A program made the position numbers and the translations under genes. The notes under the pieces are model-generated. The model worked only from the letters and a program-made list of their open reading frames with translations, made no database searches and had not been told where the DNA came from. This document shows, in pieces, positions 9,262 through 18,071 of a DNA stretch of 64,000 bases (position 1 is the stretch's first letter; every line of letters begins with the position of its first letter). The stretch is from positions 15,820-79,819 of the forward strand of contig DASPIW010000046.1 in NCBI GenBank assembly GCA_035628915.1, written 5' to 3'. Source of the DNA: JARBUG01 sp035628915 (GTDB taxonomy: Bacteria > Bacillota > Sulfobacillia > Symbiobacteriales > Symbiobacteriaceae).

Positions 9262-9655
9262 TGGGCGGGTCCCCTCCTCGGTAGAGAATGAGGGCATCTA
9301 CCGGCACGCGATAGATGCCCACTTGCGGTTCGTGCTGGTCAGATTGATCCAGGGCGTTACAGTCCATGATGTACGGGCCACCAGCGCCGCCCATAACCCC
9401 TTGGAAGTCCTGAAGGTCAGCGCTCACCTTGCCGGCAACCTGCGTAGCTTCTGCGTACGAGCGGCCCCAGCAGGACAACTGTACCCGGGCCCGGCGCCGT
9501 GCCACGCCGCCGAGATTCCTCTCAGCAACGTCGGAAATCACCTGGTACGTAATGGCCGGATAGGTCGGCTTCTGGGGTAGGATCAGCGGGTGCACCCGGC
9601 TCGCCACGCCAGCGTTGGCCTGGAGGAAGGCACAGAGCGCTCCTTTGAGGTTCAC
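9254..9655 (-). CDS. Tail completion protein, DUF3168 family
   Basis: 133 aa, beginning MNLKGALCAFLQANAGVASRV and containing YPAITYQVISDVAERNLGG, then an RRRARVQLSCWG segment, all characteristic of DUF3168 (lambda GpU/SPP1 gp17-like tail terminator). GTG start; overlaps the neighbouring genes by 4-8 bp, so coupled translation is likely. Joins tail to head connector. Confidence 0.88.
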   Translation of the reverse strand: MNLKGALCAFLQANAGVASRVHPLILPQKPTYPAITYQVISDVAERNLGGVARRRARVQLSCWGRSYAEATQVAGKVSADLQDFQGVMGGAGGPYIMDCNALDQSDQHEPQVGIYRVPVDALILYRGGDPPNG

Positions 9656-10104
9656 AGCCCCAGCCTCCTCTTCAGCACGTCCGCGACCCTGTCGTTTGCA
9701 TCCTGCCGCTTGTTGTCAAGCGCGGGCCGAAGGAACGGGTGAGCCGGCACGCTGCCTTTCGCCTCCAGGATCCGATACCGCCGTTTCCCGCCTTTGCTAA
9801 AATAGCCCTTCAGCCGTATGATGCGGTGGCCGAACTCGACCAGGCGGCCCCACCAGCGGTCACGATCAGGGCCAATTGCGAAGTCGACCCGAGAATCGCG
9901 CTCCCGAACCTCTTCGATGACGATGTGATCCTTCAGATGCTCAGCGTGCGGACCCGTGTTCACCCGCCCCGCCGCATCATCCCGGATGATCTCGGCGCCG
10001 GCCATGCCGGCTTCCCGGATGTGGCACTGAACGGTGTCGACGGTCATCCGCTGCAGTTGCTTCCGGATCTCGTCTCCACCCTTGAGGTCGACCTTGACGC
10101 GCAT
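9652..10104 (-). CDS. HK97 gp10-like head-tail joining/neck protein
   Basis: 150 aa with the typical gp10 layout: N-terminal VKVDLKGGDEIRKQLQRM, middle DDAAGRVNTGPHAEHLKDHI, WWGRLVEFGH and C-terminal VPAHPFLRPALDNKR. These are hallmark segments of the HK97-gp10/putative tail-component family. Start ATG overlaps the previous stop (TGATG). Confidence 0.92.
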   Translation of the reverse strand: MRVKVDLKGGDEIRKQLQRMTVDTVQCHIREAGMAGAEIIRDDAAGRVNTGPHAEHLKDHIVIEEVRERDSRVDFAIGPDRDRWWGRLVEFGHRIIRLKGYFSKGGKRRYRILEAKGSVPAHPFLRPALDNKRQDANDRVADVLKRRLGL

Positions 10105-10427
10105 CAGGCCGCCACCTCCACAGCCATCAACTGCATCTCGATGTTGCGTTCGCCCACGTTGATGACCGACTCGATCCCGAAAATACGGGTCCCAAACACG
10201 ACCTGCATTTTCGAGTTGACGCCGGCCCGGTACCGGAGCTTGATCCGATGCGTCACCTCGGCGTTAACCTGTTGAGCCGCGAAGTACTCCCGTCCACTGA
10301 TCGGAGAAACCTCCGCCCAGACGGTGGCCACGTCGACCCAGTTCTCGACCTCGGCACCGTAGGTATCCTGGGTGATCTGTTTCTCCTGGAGGGTGATCCG
10401 GTGCCGGAGCTGTGCAGCCGCGATCAT
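10104..10427 (-). CDS. Head closure protein (SPP1 gp16-like)
   Basis: 107 aa. RHRITLQEKQITQDTYGAEVENWVDVATVWAEV and the C-terminal IFGIESVINVGERNIEMQLMAVE are the conserved parts of the phage head-tail adaptor/head closure family (lambda FII-like). Lies between gp6-like connector and gp10-like gene with 1-4 bp overlaps. Seals the portal channel. Confidence 0.92.
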   Translation of the reverse strand: MIAAAQLRHRITLQEKQITQDTYGAEVENWVDVATVWAEVSPISGREYFAAQQVNAEVTHRIKLRYRAGVNSKMQVVFGTRIFGIESVINVGERNIEMQLMAVEVAA

Positions 10428-10708
10428 GACTCAACCACCGCCCTGTAATCCTCCGCCATGGACAGGTGCGCCTTGAGCATGTCGTAGGATTGCTGAAGGC
10501 GTTCCGAGCTCTTATCTGCGTAGTCGTGGTTTGCCCGGCAGTAGGTGATGATTGCCCGCTTGATCAGCGGGTCCGTGTCGTCACTGGCCTTCGCTGCCGC
10601 CACGCCCGACAGGGTCAAGTCGAGCCGGGCGGCATCGATGAGATCCTGAACCTCGGTATCCAGTTCGTCTCCATCGACCCGCAGGGCCGTCTTGACCGCT
10701 GTCAGCAT
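10424..10708 (-). CDS. Head-tail connector protein (HK97 gp6-like)
   Basis: 94 aa, LTAVKTALRVDGDELDTEVQDLIDAARLDLTLSGV then ADPLIKRAIITYCRANHDYAD, the classic small all-helical gp6 connector pattern. ATG 10708 follows gaggtga. Forms a ring under the portal. Confidence 0.92.
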   Translation of the reverse strand: MLTAVKTALRVDGDELDTEVQDLIDAARLDLTLSGVAAAKASDDTDPLIKRAIITYCRANHDYADKSSERLQQSYDMLKAHLSMAEDYRAVVES

Positions 10709-10722
10709 GCGTGGTCACCTCG

Positions 10723-11703
10723 CTAGACGATCAGGTACACGTCAACAACCTTGCCGTCCAGTGCGCTGTTCAAGTCGATGGTGTTGGACTCCAGTGCCGT
10801 GGGACTGGTGGTCACGGTCGGGTCAGTGCCCTCCCGGGCTTTATCCAGGAAGGCGGCCAGAACAGTGTTGTGGGGCAGCTCATACGGCAGGCCCAGCTTT
10901 TCGCCGAACCCGATCGCCGTCGTCGCACCGGTGCCATCATGAGCGGGGATGGAAATGCTGGTCACCGTCTTGAACGCCTTGTTGCCGGTCACGGTGCCAG
11001 GAGTGTTCTCCGTGAACGCCGGCAGGGTCTCCGCGATCTCTTCGTCGGCGTAGTTGGTGCCGGTCACAACGACCTGCACGGCCCCGATATCGCCATCCAC
11101 GCCGCCAGCCGTCGCAGTAATGTTACGAGGTACGGAGGGCTGAGTGATCTGAGTCGCCACCACGTCGGCAGCTGCGGTCTGACCGCCCTCAAACGGTACC
11201 GCACCAGCCTCCCCGGTTGCGATGGCCGCCGTATCCCAGTTGCCGCCGGCGGCGCAGGTGAACTCGGACACGTCGACTCCGCCCACCGTCTCCAGGGCCC
11301 TGATGGCAGCCTGGATGGTTGCCGCGGCATTCTTGTTGGCCGTCGTGTCCGCCAGGGCGATGCTGATCGTGCTGTTCTCGTCGTCTGCAGCAACCGCCAG
11401 GGTGTCATCTTCAGCGGTGGTCAGGAGCACGCTGAGCGCATTCGCAGCGTCCCCTAGCGCGGCCGGTGCGGTCGTGGTGAGAGTGTCAGTCTCGGCGGAT
11501 GCTGCCTTTACCACGGCCTCTGCCGGTATCGCAGGGGTCGAGCAGGCTACGGCAGCGTGGATACCGTCGGTCTCTGCGGCCGTCGCGTCGGCCGCTGCCA
11601 CAGTCAAGTGTGCGATGAAGCCCTGGTCGATGGAGACCCGGACGCCGGAAACCCGGGCATCGGTCTTGATGCGCCCGCCCTTGGGGTTGTATCCGATTCG
11701 CAC
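10723..11703 (-). CDS. Phage structural protein of unknown role, possibly capsid decoration
   Basis: 326 aa, GTG start. Ala/Thr-rich, low in Lys, with Ig-like beta-strand patterns (PRNITATAGGVDGDIGAVQVVVTGTNYADEEIAETL) in the C-terminal half. It lies directly after the capsid gene, separated from it by a terminator-like hairpin, which suggests expression set apart from the capsid. The location fits a decoration or accessory head protein, but no recognised domain was identified. An upstream shorter head protein is not seen elsewhere. Confidence 0.7.
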   Translation of the reverse strand: MRIGYNPKGGRIKTDARVSGVRVSIDQGFIAHLTVAAADATAAETDGIHAAVACSTPAIPAEAVVKAASAETDTLTTTAPAALGDAANALSVLLTTAEDDTLAVAADDENSTISIALADTTANKNAAATIQAAIRALETVGGVDVSEFTCAAGGNWDTAAIATGEAGAVPFEGGQTAAADVVATQITQPSVPRNITATAGGVDGDIGAVQVVVTGTNYADEEIAETLPAFTENTPGTVTGNKAFKTVTSISIPAHDGTGATTAIGFGEKLGLPYELPHNTVLAAFLDKAREGTDPTVTTSPTALESNTIDLNSALDGKVVDVYLIV

Positions 11704-11728
11704 GTCAAGAGCAGCTCCTCTCTGCTGG

Positions 11729-11758
11729 GAGGGGGCGCACCTAACAGTACGCCCCCTC
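11729..11758 (-). terminator. Hairpin between capsid and downstream structural gene
   Basis: GAGGGGGCG and CGCCCCCTC form a perfect 9-bp stem around a 12-nt loop. No clear U-tract follows, so it may attenuate or process the late mRNA rather than end it, giving excess capsid message. Confidence 0.55.
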
Positions 11759-11779
11759 GTCGTGATTGGTCAGCCGGAA

Positions 11780-13006
11780 CTACGCGCCCTTCTTGGCCCG
11801 CAGGAAGCCGTTCCAACGGATCACGTTGCCGCCGGCATAGACGCTGCCGCGGTGGGCGATCTGGCCGGAGCGGAACTTGTAGTCCGTGCTCCGCTGGATG
11901 TCGATGTCGGAGAAGATCGCCAGGCCGTAGCTGGACAGGTGGCCGTAGGCCATGGCGTAGTCACCGGCTGCCGTGCCGGCAGCGGAGATCGCCTTGCACG
12001 CGCTGTTGATGATGTAGCTGACACCATCAATCGTGCCGGTGTTGCCCATCGCCCGGATGGTGTGGACCTTGTTGCCGTTGGCGTCGCGAAGCTGGGCAAA
12101 TGCCTTCAAATCCAGCTTGTTGAGGATCAGGGCAGCACCGTCCTCGACGTCCTCCTCGCCACCGTAGCCGAAAATCAGCTCGTCCAGGGTGTTCTCGTCG
12201 ATCTCCGCAAAGCCGACGTCAGTCGCCGGATCAATCGCACCCTTGGTGGGCGTGGCGCCAGCGTAAGTCGAGGCAAAAATGCCGGTCAGGCGGTTGGCGG
12301 CCCCTGTGCCGATCAGGATCTGACGGGTGAGGCGCTTCCGCAAGGCGATGCGAACTCCCGCGACCACCTCGGAATCGTAGTCGGCATCAGGGAGCTTGAG
12401 GACACCCTCGTCCTCTTCGCTGTAGGCCGTGATCTTGGCCTTGGCCAGCGCTGCGGCGCCGAACGTCGTGTCGGTGGCAGTGTAGTCCGCATCATCCGCC
12501 GTCTCGGCGCCTTCTCCGTAGCCCTTGACATAGGACTTCTCGAAGGACTCGCCACCCAGACGCGGGAACAGCCGAACCCGGTCGACCAGAGCGGAAACCT
12601 GGTTGAAGGCGGGCTCCAGCTCGGCCGAGTACCGCTTCGGAACGATGATGCCCTCCGACGTAAGCTGGACCGCGTTCATGGCCTTGAGGGTCTTGCCGCG
12701 AGTGGCGGACGGCACCCAGAGGCCCCGGCGAGCGCCGAACGGCTCATCGGTACCGGTGCGGTCAACAACCTGGTCGTCTTCATGATGCTGATCATCGCCG
12801 CCGAGCTGCCGTCCGGACAGGTCGGTCAGCTGGTCGCGCATCGCCCGGGCGTTGGCCCGCGCCTTCACCTCTTCGTCATAGCTCTTGTCGAGCGCCTCGA
12901 TCTCGGCCTTCTTGGCTTCGAACTTCTCCCGGTTTCCCTCGTTCACATAGGCCTCGGCCTCGGCGACCAGGGCCTTCCGCTTCTCGACATACGCCTGCCT
13001 ATTCAC
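11780..13006 (-). CDS. Major capsid protein, HK97 fold
   Basis: 408 aa. N-terminal ~100 residues form a charged coiled-coil scaffold (delta) domain (RQAYVEKRKALVAEAEAYVNEGNREKF) that a prohead protease would remove; the mature part begins around residue 95-110. IVPKRYSAELEPAFNQVSALVDRVR and ITAYSEEDEGVLKLPDADYDSEV are typical of the HK97 family. The GTG start overlaps the protease gene by 8 bp. Confidence 0.93.
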   Translation of the reverse strand: MNRQAYVEKRKALVAEAEAYVNEGNREKFEAKKAEIEALDKSYDEEVKARANARAMRDQLTDLSGRQLGGDDQHHEDDQVVDRTGTDEPFGARRGLWVPSATRGKTLKAMNAVQLTSEGIIVPKRYSAELEPAFNQVSALVDRVRLFPRLGGESFEKSYVKGYGEGAETADDADYTATDTTFGAAALAKAKITAYSEEDEGVLKLPDADYDSEVVAGVRIALRKRLTRQILIGTGAANRLTGIFASTYAGATPTKGAIDPATDVGFAEIDENTLDELIFGYGGEEDVEDGAALILNKLDLKAFAQLRDANGNKVHTIRAMGNTGTIDGVSYIINSACKAISAAGTAAGDYAMAYGHLSSYGLAIFSDIDIQRSTDYKFRSGQIAHRGSVYAGGNVIRWNGFLRAKKGA

Positions 13007-13754
13007 GCTCGGCTACCTCCCTCAATTTGATCAGATCCAACTGCATGCTCAGCGGTACACCAGGTGCCGGAGCCGGCCCGCGAATCGTTGCTGCGACATC
13101 AAAAAAGCGCCGCAGCGAGGCGGTCGCACTGTTCTGGATGGCCATACGGCTGAACATCAGGCTGTTCTGCGCCGCTTGGGAGCTGGGATCATCCGCATAA
13201 AGAATCCCGTCGGCAAAGCCTAGTTCGAGGGCTTTGTTAGCCCCCATCCAGGTCTCCTCATCCATCAGCTTCCACAGCTCATCCCGCGACAGCCCTGTCT
13301 TGGCAACGTAGGCGTTTACGATGGCTTCCTTGACCTGGTCGAGCACATCGGCGGAGCGCCGAAGTTCGTTCGCATCGCCGGCTGCGCTGAACCATGGATT
13401 GTGAATCATCATCATGGAAACCGGGCCCATGAGCACTTCATTACCGGCCATGGCGATGATGCTGCCGGCCGACAACGCCTTGCCGTCGACCTTGACGATT
13501 ACCTTCCCGTCATGCTCCTTCAGGGCGTTGTAAATGCCAGAGGCTGCCCAGACGTTGCCACCACGGCTGTTAATCCAGACCGTGATTTCCTTGCCCCGAT
13601 GCTCCTTCAGCGACTGGCGGAATGCGTTGGGGCTGGCGCACTTTTCCCCAAACCATTCGTAGATCCACACATCGTCATCATCGACGATATCACCGTCGAT
13701 GCGGAGCTCAACCTTCTCCTCCGACGCATTTTTGAAGTTCCAAAACTTTTTCAG
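12999..13754 (-). CDS. Prohead maturation protease, ClpP/S49 type
   Basis: Serine protease of the ClpP fold: INSRGGNVWAASGIYNAL, then the nucleophile region VDGKALSAGSIIAMAG and the histidine region SMMMIHNPW. Cleaves the capsid scaffold domain. A GTG at 13670 gives 223 aa, but the frame remains open upstream and encodes VELRIDGDIVDDDDVWIYEW, the family's first strand, so the true start is probably further up; the only candidate with a ribosome site (aaggtggtga) is a CTG at 13754, giving 251 aa. Confidence 0.88.
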   Translation of the reverse strand: MKKFWNFKNASEEKVELRIDGDIVDDDDVWIYEWFGEKCASPNAFRQSLKEHRGKEITVWINSRGGNVWAASGIYNALKEHDGKVIVKVDGKALSAGSIIAMAGNEVLMGPVSMMMIHNPWFSAAGDANELRRSADVLDQVKEAIVNAYVAKTGLSRDELWKLMDEETWMGANKALELGFADGILYADDPSSQAAQNSLMFSRMAIQNSATASLRRFFDVAATIRGPAPAPGVPLSMQLDLIKLREVAERE

Positions 13755-13770
13755 CCTCGTTCACCACCTT

Positions 13771-14922
13771 TCATTCCTTGCCAACCTCGGCCGTATCCAG
13801 GCGCCGGACTGGTTTGTCGCCACCCTCAATTGGCGGCAGGTTGAGTACACGCCGCCATTCGTTGGGAACCATAGCTCCCCGGTCCACCAACTGGCGTAGC
13901 TCCAGCTTCGTCCTCATGCTGGCATAGGACAGATCGGTCGCACCGAAAACGATCCGGTTACCAAAACCGCGCTCCCGGCGGGTAAACAGCTTGCGTGTAA
14001 ACTCCTCGCTCATCTGTTGCGCCAGTGGTTCGATTTCTGCCTCGTAATAGGCGATCCAGTCGTCCTCAGTGAACTTGGCTTGAACGATCTTGTCGTTGAC
14101 GCCAAAAAAGGCCTGGATGCGGTCGATTGCCCGCTGCTGGTGAGGCGAAGCCGGCACGTAATCGTTGTGCTTCACCGTATCCAGATCGTAGCGGGCCGGG
14201 TCAGAGGCCGCAACGCCAGTCTCGTTCTCCAGCGATAGAAACTGCTCGGAGAACTCCTTGACCTGCTGCCGGCGGTCCTCTGGCTTGAGCTGGACCTTGA
14301 ACTTCATTAGCCACCGGATGACAGATGAGCGCTTGACCGCCTGCACGATGCTCTGGTCAGATGCTGCGATGACATCAAGCATGGATTTCAGTGAATCAGC
14401 TTTCGACGATCCGAACAGGTCGTTATCGTTGTAATCATCCCGCAGGTGAATCACGTCGGTATACGGCAGCTCTAGTGGCTTGCCACCGGCGAGCTGGAAC
14501 CGCACGAACAACGTCCCGTTGTCTTTGCGGATTGCCTCAGCGCTCGTAGCCCGCAGCGGGTAGAGCTGCACCGGATACCCGTCCGGGTCTCGGTAGATTC
14601 GGGCAAACGCGTTGTTGTTGACTGCCACGAGCGTCGCCATGCGTTCCCGAAACAACTGGCCGCCCGAGTATGGATTGGGATCCTCCAGCAGGACCCGCAT
14701 GTATGGTTCAGGGTTGATCTTGAGGCCAGTTGCGTCCTCACGGACATGCATGGCCATGAGCTTCCCAATCGCCTTCACCTTGGGCCTGATTGCTGCCCTG
14801 ACGATGTCGCTCTTGTAGATCGACCCATCCCACGCCCGGAATGCTTCGCCCCACTCGGTGATCATTTTCACCTCCGTGGGCGGTTCACGATATCGATTGA
14901 ATGCCCGCTGCAGCCACCCCAA
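13771..14922 (-). CDS. Phage portal protein
   Basis: 383 aa with a TTG start behind ggagggggtga; an earlier in-frame start at 14991 would overlap the terminase gene. WDGSIYKSDIVRAAIRPKVKAIGKLMA, then VNNNAFARIYRDPDGYPVQLYPL and SVIRWLMKFKVQLKPEDR are typical of HK97-type portal proteins (dodecameric DNA channel). The C-terminus (VPNEWRRVLNLPPIEGGD) is the usual end of this family. Confidence 0.93.
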   Translation of the reverse strand: MGWLQRAFNRYREPPTEVKMITEWGEAFRAWDGSIYKSDIVRAAIRPKVKAIGKLMAMHVREDATGLKINPEPYMRVLLEDPNPYSGGQLFRERMATLVAVNNNAFARIYRDPDGYPVQLYPLRATSAEAIRKDNGTLFVRFQLAGGKPLELPYTDVIHLRDDYNDNDLFGSSKADSLKSMLDVIAASDQSIVQAVKRSSVIRWLMKFKVQLKPEDRRQQVKEFSEQFLSLENETGVAASDPARYDLDTVKHNDYVPASPHQQRAIDRIQAFFGVNDKIVQAKFTEDDWIAYYEAEIEPLAQQMSEEFTRKLFTRRERGFGNRIVFGATDLSYASMRTKLELRQLVDRGAMVPNEWRRVLNLPPIEGGDKPVRRLDTAEVGKE

Positions 14923-14941
14923 ACACTCACCCCCTCCGACA

Positions 14942-16699
14942 TCAAGGTTGATAGACAGCAAAATCGTCCTGCACCTTCTTGTAGGCCACATAGGCCATCA
15001 GGTAGGACGAATATCCGTCGATACGCGCCCGTGACGCCCGCTTGTCCGGCTGGATGTTGGCGTTCTCGTCGATCTTTGCCGCCGTGTTGGTCACACACCA
15101 GCGGAACAGCCCGTTGTGGCGGCTGAATACCATCTTGCGGTCGTTAAATATCACCCGGGTCTCTTTCATAGGCTCGGAGAGTGTCTTCGCCCCCTGGGCC
15201 ACCTCGAAGACAACCCCAACCCCATCCTTCCCCTCTCGTGGGAACCCGGCAATCTCCATGTCCTCGATGAAATCAGCCAAATGCCACCGGTCAGCGCCGA
15301 TTTTCCAGAACGTGACGCCATAGTCACGGGCCAGCATGGAGAACCAATCCGCCACATCCTTACGGCTCACGAAACTGCCATCGCAGATGTGCAACAAGCT
15401 ATCGTGCAGCGGATCGGCCGCACCGGTGCTAACGAAACTCTCGTAGGCCATCCGGTCCCGCTTGGCACTCTGCTCAATCCGATTGCGGGCGATAAAATAG
15501 CGCTGGAACAGATGCAGGCTGCCATCTAGGGGAACGAGCGCCGAGGCGCAGCACAGGTCGGTGGTCTCTGAGAGGTCCACACCGCCAACGGCATACCGGT
15601 TCCTGAGCACATCGACGGACATATCGGCAGCACATGGATCAACCTGGTGCAGATCAAAATAGGCCACACTGGTCCCGGATGCACGGTTGAAGTGCTTGGC
15701 CAGGACGCTGGGCATTTGAGCGGGATCCTGCTGGGCCTTTTGATACTCAGCTTCGAGGTACCGCATCGTGGGCCGCGCCTCTGGAATGCCTGGATTCGCC
15801 TTGATCCAGCAGGAGCGATCTTCGGGCTTATCGGCCGTGTCGATGCGAAAAATCATCGGGAATAGTCGCTCGTCACTCTTGCCGGCAAGCCGGTCCTCGC
15901 ACCGCTTAAGAACGCTGTCGAAAATCCCCTCCCGCACGAACCCGAACGTTGAAATGATCACGCCTAGTGGCTGGGTTCTGGCCCCTGTAGCCGACGAGAA
16001 CACGTCATAGGTGTTTCGGTCCTTTACGGCGTGGCATTCGTCAATAACAAAGCAGTGCGGTGATAGACCGTCCTGGTTTTCGCTGTTCTTGCCACCGGCC
16101 TTCATGTAGCTGTTGGTGGCAGGGAAGATCAGCATTTCGCTGTTATCCCGGTCGCGCTTGGTGCGCCAGTGACGCCGGGGATCGTTGGGTGGCGTGATGT
16201 CCTCGCTGGACATCATCAGTGCCTTGGTATTGTCGTAGACGATGGCAGCCTGAGTCCTGACCGTTGCCAGGCACCAGACCTGAGCGCCATGCTCACCGTC
16301 CAGCATGAGCATGAAAGCCGCAATGGCCGAAATGAAGAGTGACTTGCCCCATTTCCGCGCTACAAACAAAACGAGTTCGGTAAAATACCGAACTGTCATG
16401 TCTAGCTCCGGATCGTGGGTCTTGATTCCGAACACGCAGGCAACGATGTACCGCTGTTCAATGGACAGTTCCAGCGATTGCCCGGCCCAGCGGCCATCCT
16501 TGTGCCGGAACAGCCGGCAGAAGCCGATGAACAGTTCTACGTCGGTGTCGTCGTACCAGACGTCGTCTCTGGCCAGCAGCTCCTCAATCATTCGCTTGAG
16601 CTGCTTGACGTCTGAGCAGTGCTTCTCCGGCTCCCGCTCGACGTAGTCATGCCAGGCGCGTATGTGTGCGGGCAGCATAGCAGCAGATCTATTTGACAC
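14942..16699 (-). CDS. Terminase large subunit
   Basis: 585 aa. ATPase half with a Walker-A-like VARKWGKSLFISAIAA, acidic Walker B (PHCFVIDECHAVKD) and coupling motif; nuclease half with VGGVDLSETTDL and a further Asp cluster (GADRWHLADFIEDM). Packages phage DNA through the portal. Overlaps the small subunit by 11 bp. Confidence 0.95.
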   Translation of the reverse strand: MSNRSAAMLPAHIRAWHDYVEREPEKHCSDVKQLKRMIEELLARDDVWYDDTDVELFIGFCRLFRHKDGRWAGQSLELSIEQRYIVACVFGIKTHDPELDMTVRYFTELVLFVARKWGKSLFISAIAAFMLMLDGEHGAQVWCLATVRTQAAIVYDNTKALMMSSEDITPPNDPRRHWRTKRDRDNSEMLIFPATNSYMKAGGKNSENQDGLSPHCFVIDECHAVKDRNTYDVFSSATGARTQPLGVIISTFGFVREGIFDSVLKRCEDRLAGKSDERLFPMIFRIDTADKPEDRSCWIKANPGIPEARPTMRYLEAEYQKAQQDPAQMPSVLAKHFNRASGTSVAYFDLHQVDPCAADMSVDVLRNRYAVGGVDLSETTDLCCASALVPLDGSLHLFQRYFIARNRIEQSAKRDRMAYESFVSTGAADPLHDSLLHICDGSFVSRKDVADWFSMLARDYGVTFWKIGADRWHLADFIEDMEIAGFPREGKDGVGVVFEVAQGAKTLSEPMKETRVIFNDRKMVFSRHNGLFRWCVTNTAAKIDENANIQPDKRASRARIDGYSSYLMAYVAYKKVQDDFAVYQP

Positions 16700-17096
16700 G
16701 CCGCATCCGACCTTCGGCCCTACTCTGAATCAGGTTCTGGAGGGCATCAGACGGAGCCGTGACTTTTTCGCCCGGCTTACCACCTTGCGGTACCAGGTCG
16801 TCAATCTGCCGGCAGACGGTCGTGTAGCTTTTGACCAGCTTGTCATACTGCTGGGCGGCTGCCCGAATCCTCGTTATGGGTGGCGAATCCTCGCTCGGCT
16901 GATAAACCTCGGTGGTGCCGTTCTTGTTGATGTCGGCCTCCAGGTCCTCCAACTCGACACGCAGGAAAGCGGCACGCTCAACCAAGCCGATGGCCAGCTG
17001 CTGTCTGACTTCCGGCACCTTCTTCAGAATCCGGCGAAGCCGGCTCACCTCTCGCTTGATCCGCGTGTCTCGCGGCAATTCGCTCGAATTTTTCAC
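16689..17096 (-). CDS. Terminase small subunit, P27-like
   Basis: 135 aa, highly charged and helical (RIKREVSRLRRILKKVPEVRQQLAIGLVERAAFLRVELEDLEADI), placed directly before the large subunit as in P27-type phages. Recognises the packaging site. Identification rests on synteny plus composition. Confidence 0.75.
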   Translation of the reverse strand: MKNSSELPRDTRIKREVSRLRRILKKVPEVRQQLAIGLVERAAFLRVELEDLEADINKNGTTEVYQPSEDSPPITRIRAAAQQYDKLVKSYTTVCRQIDDLVPQGGKPGEKVTAPSDALQNLIQSRAEGRMRRVK

Positions 17097-17170
17097 AAAT
17101 TGTCACCCCTTTGCGAAAGGCCCCCCCTATGTGCGGAGACCCGCGAGTAAATTGGAACCTTCCTGCTCGG

Positions 17171-17512
17171 TCATCCGCCGCTGCACCCCCGCCTTTCGAC
17201 AGGGGGGGAGACACCTATCGGCTTTTCAGCGGCAACCGGCGACACGAACTGGTCAAGCCCTGTCTCTTTCACGCGCCCATGCTTGGCGTCGTGACACGGT
17301 TTGCACAGGTTTTGGAGATTGTCAGGGTTGTAGGCAATGCCCCACTCCTGCCAGTTGTGCTCTGTCAACTCGATGATGTGGTCAACCTCCAGGCCAGGCT
17401 CGACGAGGCCCTGTTTGAGGCACGCCTCGCATAATCCTCCGCTACGCAGAATGACAACCTCTCTAGCCTGTTGCCATTCAGCTTTTCTGTACACCTGCGG
17501 AAACCTAGCCAT
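17171..17512 (-). CDS. HNH endonuclease
   Basis: 113 aa. LRSGGLCEACLKQGLVEPGLEVDHIIELTEHNWQEWGIAYNPDNLQNLCKPCHDAKHGR carries the CxxC...C..C zinc knuckle pairs, the DHI motif and the N..NL..LC..CH pattern of phage HNH nucleases encoded next to terminase, where they act with terminase in packaging cleavage. The ATG follows ggtgagacg. Confidence 0.93.
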   Translation of the reverse strand: MARFPQVYRKAEWQQAREVVILRSGGLCEACLKQGLVEPGLEVDHIIELTEHNWQEWGIAYNPDNLQNLCKPCHDAKHGRVKETGLDQFVSPVAAEKPIGVSPPVERRGCSGG

Positions 17513-17533
17513 CGTCTCACCGCCGATCCATAC

Positions 17534-17638
17534 CTAAGGTGGAGCAGAGCGAATGTCACCTGGCCAGTTGCGCTTGCGCTTGTCGTAGTAACGCTGCGCC
17601 TCCCCCCGTCCAGCCTTAGCACTGGTCGACAAGGTCAC
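17534..17638 (-). CDS. Small basic phage protein (34 aa)
   Basis: Short frame with GTG 17638 preceded by ggggggta, encoding a basic peptide with EAQRYYDKRKRNWPG. It fills the gap between HNH and the next gene and starts 17 bp after a parS-like repeat, the same layout as the three genes upstream, which argues that it is a real gene. Function unknown. Confidence 0.5.
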   Translation of the reverse strand: MTLSTSAKAGRGEAQRYYDKRKRNWPGDIRSAPP

Positions 17639-17655
17639 TACCCCCCATCGCCAGA

Positions 17656-17671
17656 TGTAGCGCGAGCGACA
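17656..17671 (-). repeat. parS-like repeat copy 1
   Basis: Exact TGTAGCGCGAGCGACA, a 16-bp imperfect palindrome (TGTnGCnC|GnGCnACA). Lies 17 bp ahead of the GTG of the 34-aa gene, just upstream of its ribosome site. Confidence 0.8.
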
Positions 17672-17983
17672 CTACTGAGGGTCGTATCCATCGCAGTGCC
17701 CGCGCAGGCAGGCTTGCCGACGATCGTATCCCTTGGTGCACGCCGCCTCGCCGTGAACGTGATCGCACCTCTGACAGAGCGGCGCCGCCCCCTCAGCCCG
17801 TGCGTCCTGGGCAGCGATTCGCTCCGCTTCACGCCGGCAGATCACCGCTGCCGCCTGCAGCGTCTGCAAGTCTGCGGCCAGGGCAGTCATGTCGCCACCT
17901 TCGGCAATCACCTGCTCTGCCAGGCCTCCTGCGGTGCGTCCGATGGCGACAGCAGTAGCCAGCAACTCATCACTCTTGGTCAT
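17672..17983 (-). CDS. Small phage zinc-ribbon-like protein
   Basis: 103 aa from ATG 17983 (gaggtgg site). N-terminal helices (SDELLATAVAIGRTAGGLAEQVIAEGGDM) and a C-terminal Cys/His cluster (LCQRCDHVHGEAACTKGYDRRQACLRGHC) that could bind zinc. Unknown function; preceded by parS-like copy 2 and ends one base before copy 1. Confidence 0.75.
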   Translation of the reverse strand: MTKSDELLATAVAIGRTAGGLAEQVIAEGGDMTALAADLQTLQAAAVICRREAERIAAQDARAEGAAPLCQRCDHVHGEAACTKGYDRRQACLRGHCDGYDPQ

Positions 17984-18004
17984 GAGTAACCACCTCGACC
18001 ACGA

Positions 18005-18020
18005 TGTAGCGCGAGCGACG
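18005..18020 (-). repeat. parS-like repeat copy 2
   Basis: TGTAGCGCGAGCGACG, one mismatch at the last base, 21 bp upstream of the ATG at 17983. Confidence 0.8.
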
Positions 18021-18071
18021 CCCTCACTTATAGGCAAAAAGCGCATACAGTTTTGTATGCGCTCCTACTGT

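Noticed and set aside
11222..13030. 602-codon plus-strand open frame opposite capsid and its neighbour
   Set aside because: Antisense shadow of high-GC genes: no ribosome site, composition of reversed capsid codons, no family pattern.
16355..16372. A further parS-like copy in the terminase gene (TGTAGCGCGG...)
   Set aside because: Only the left half matches; likely chance within coding sequence.
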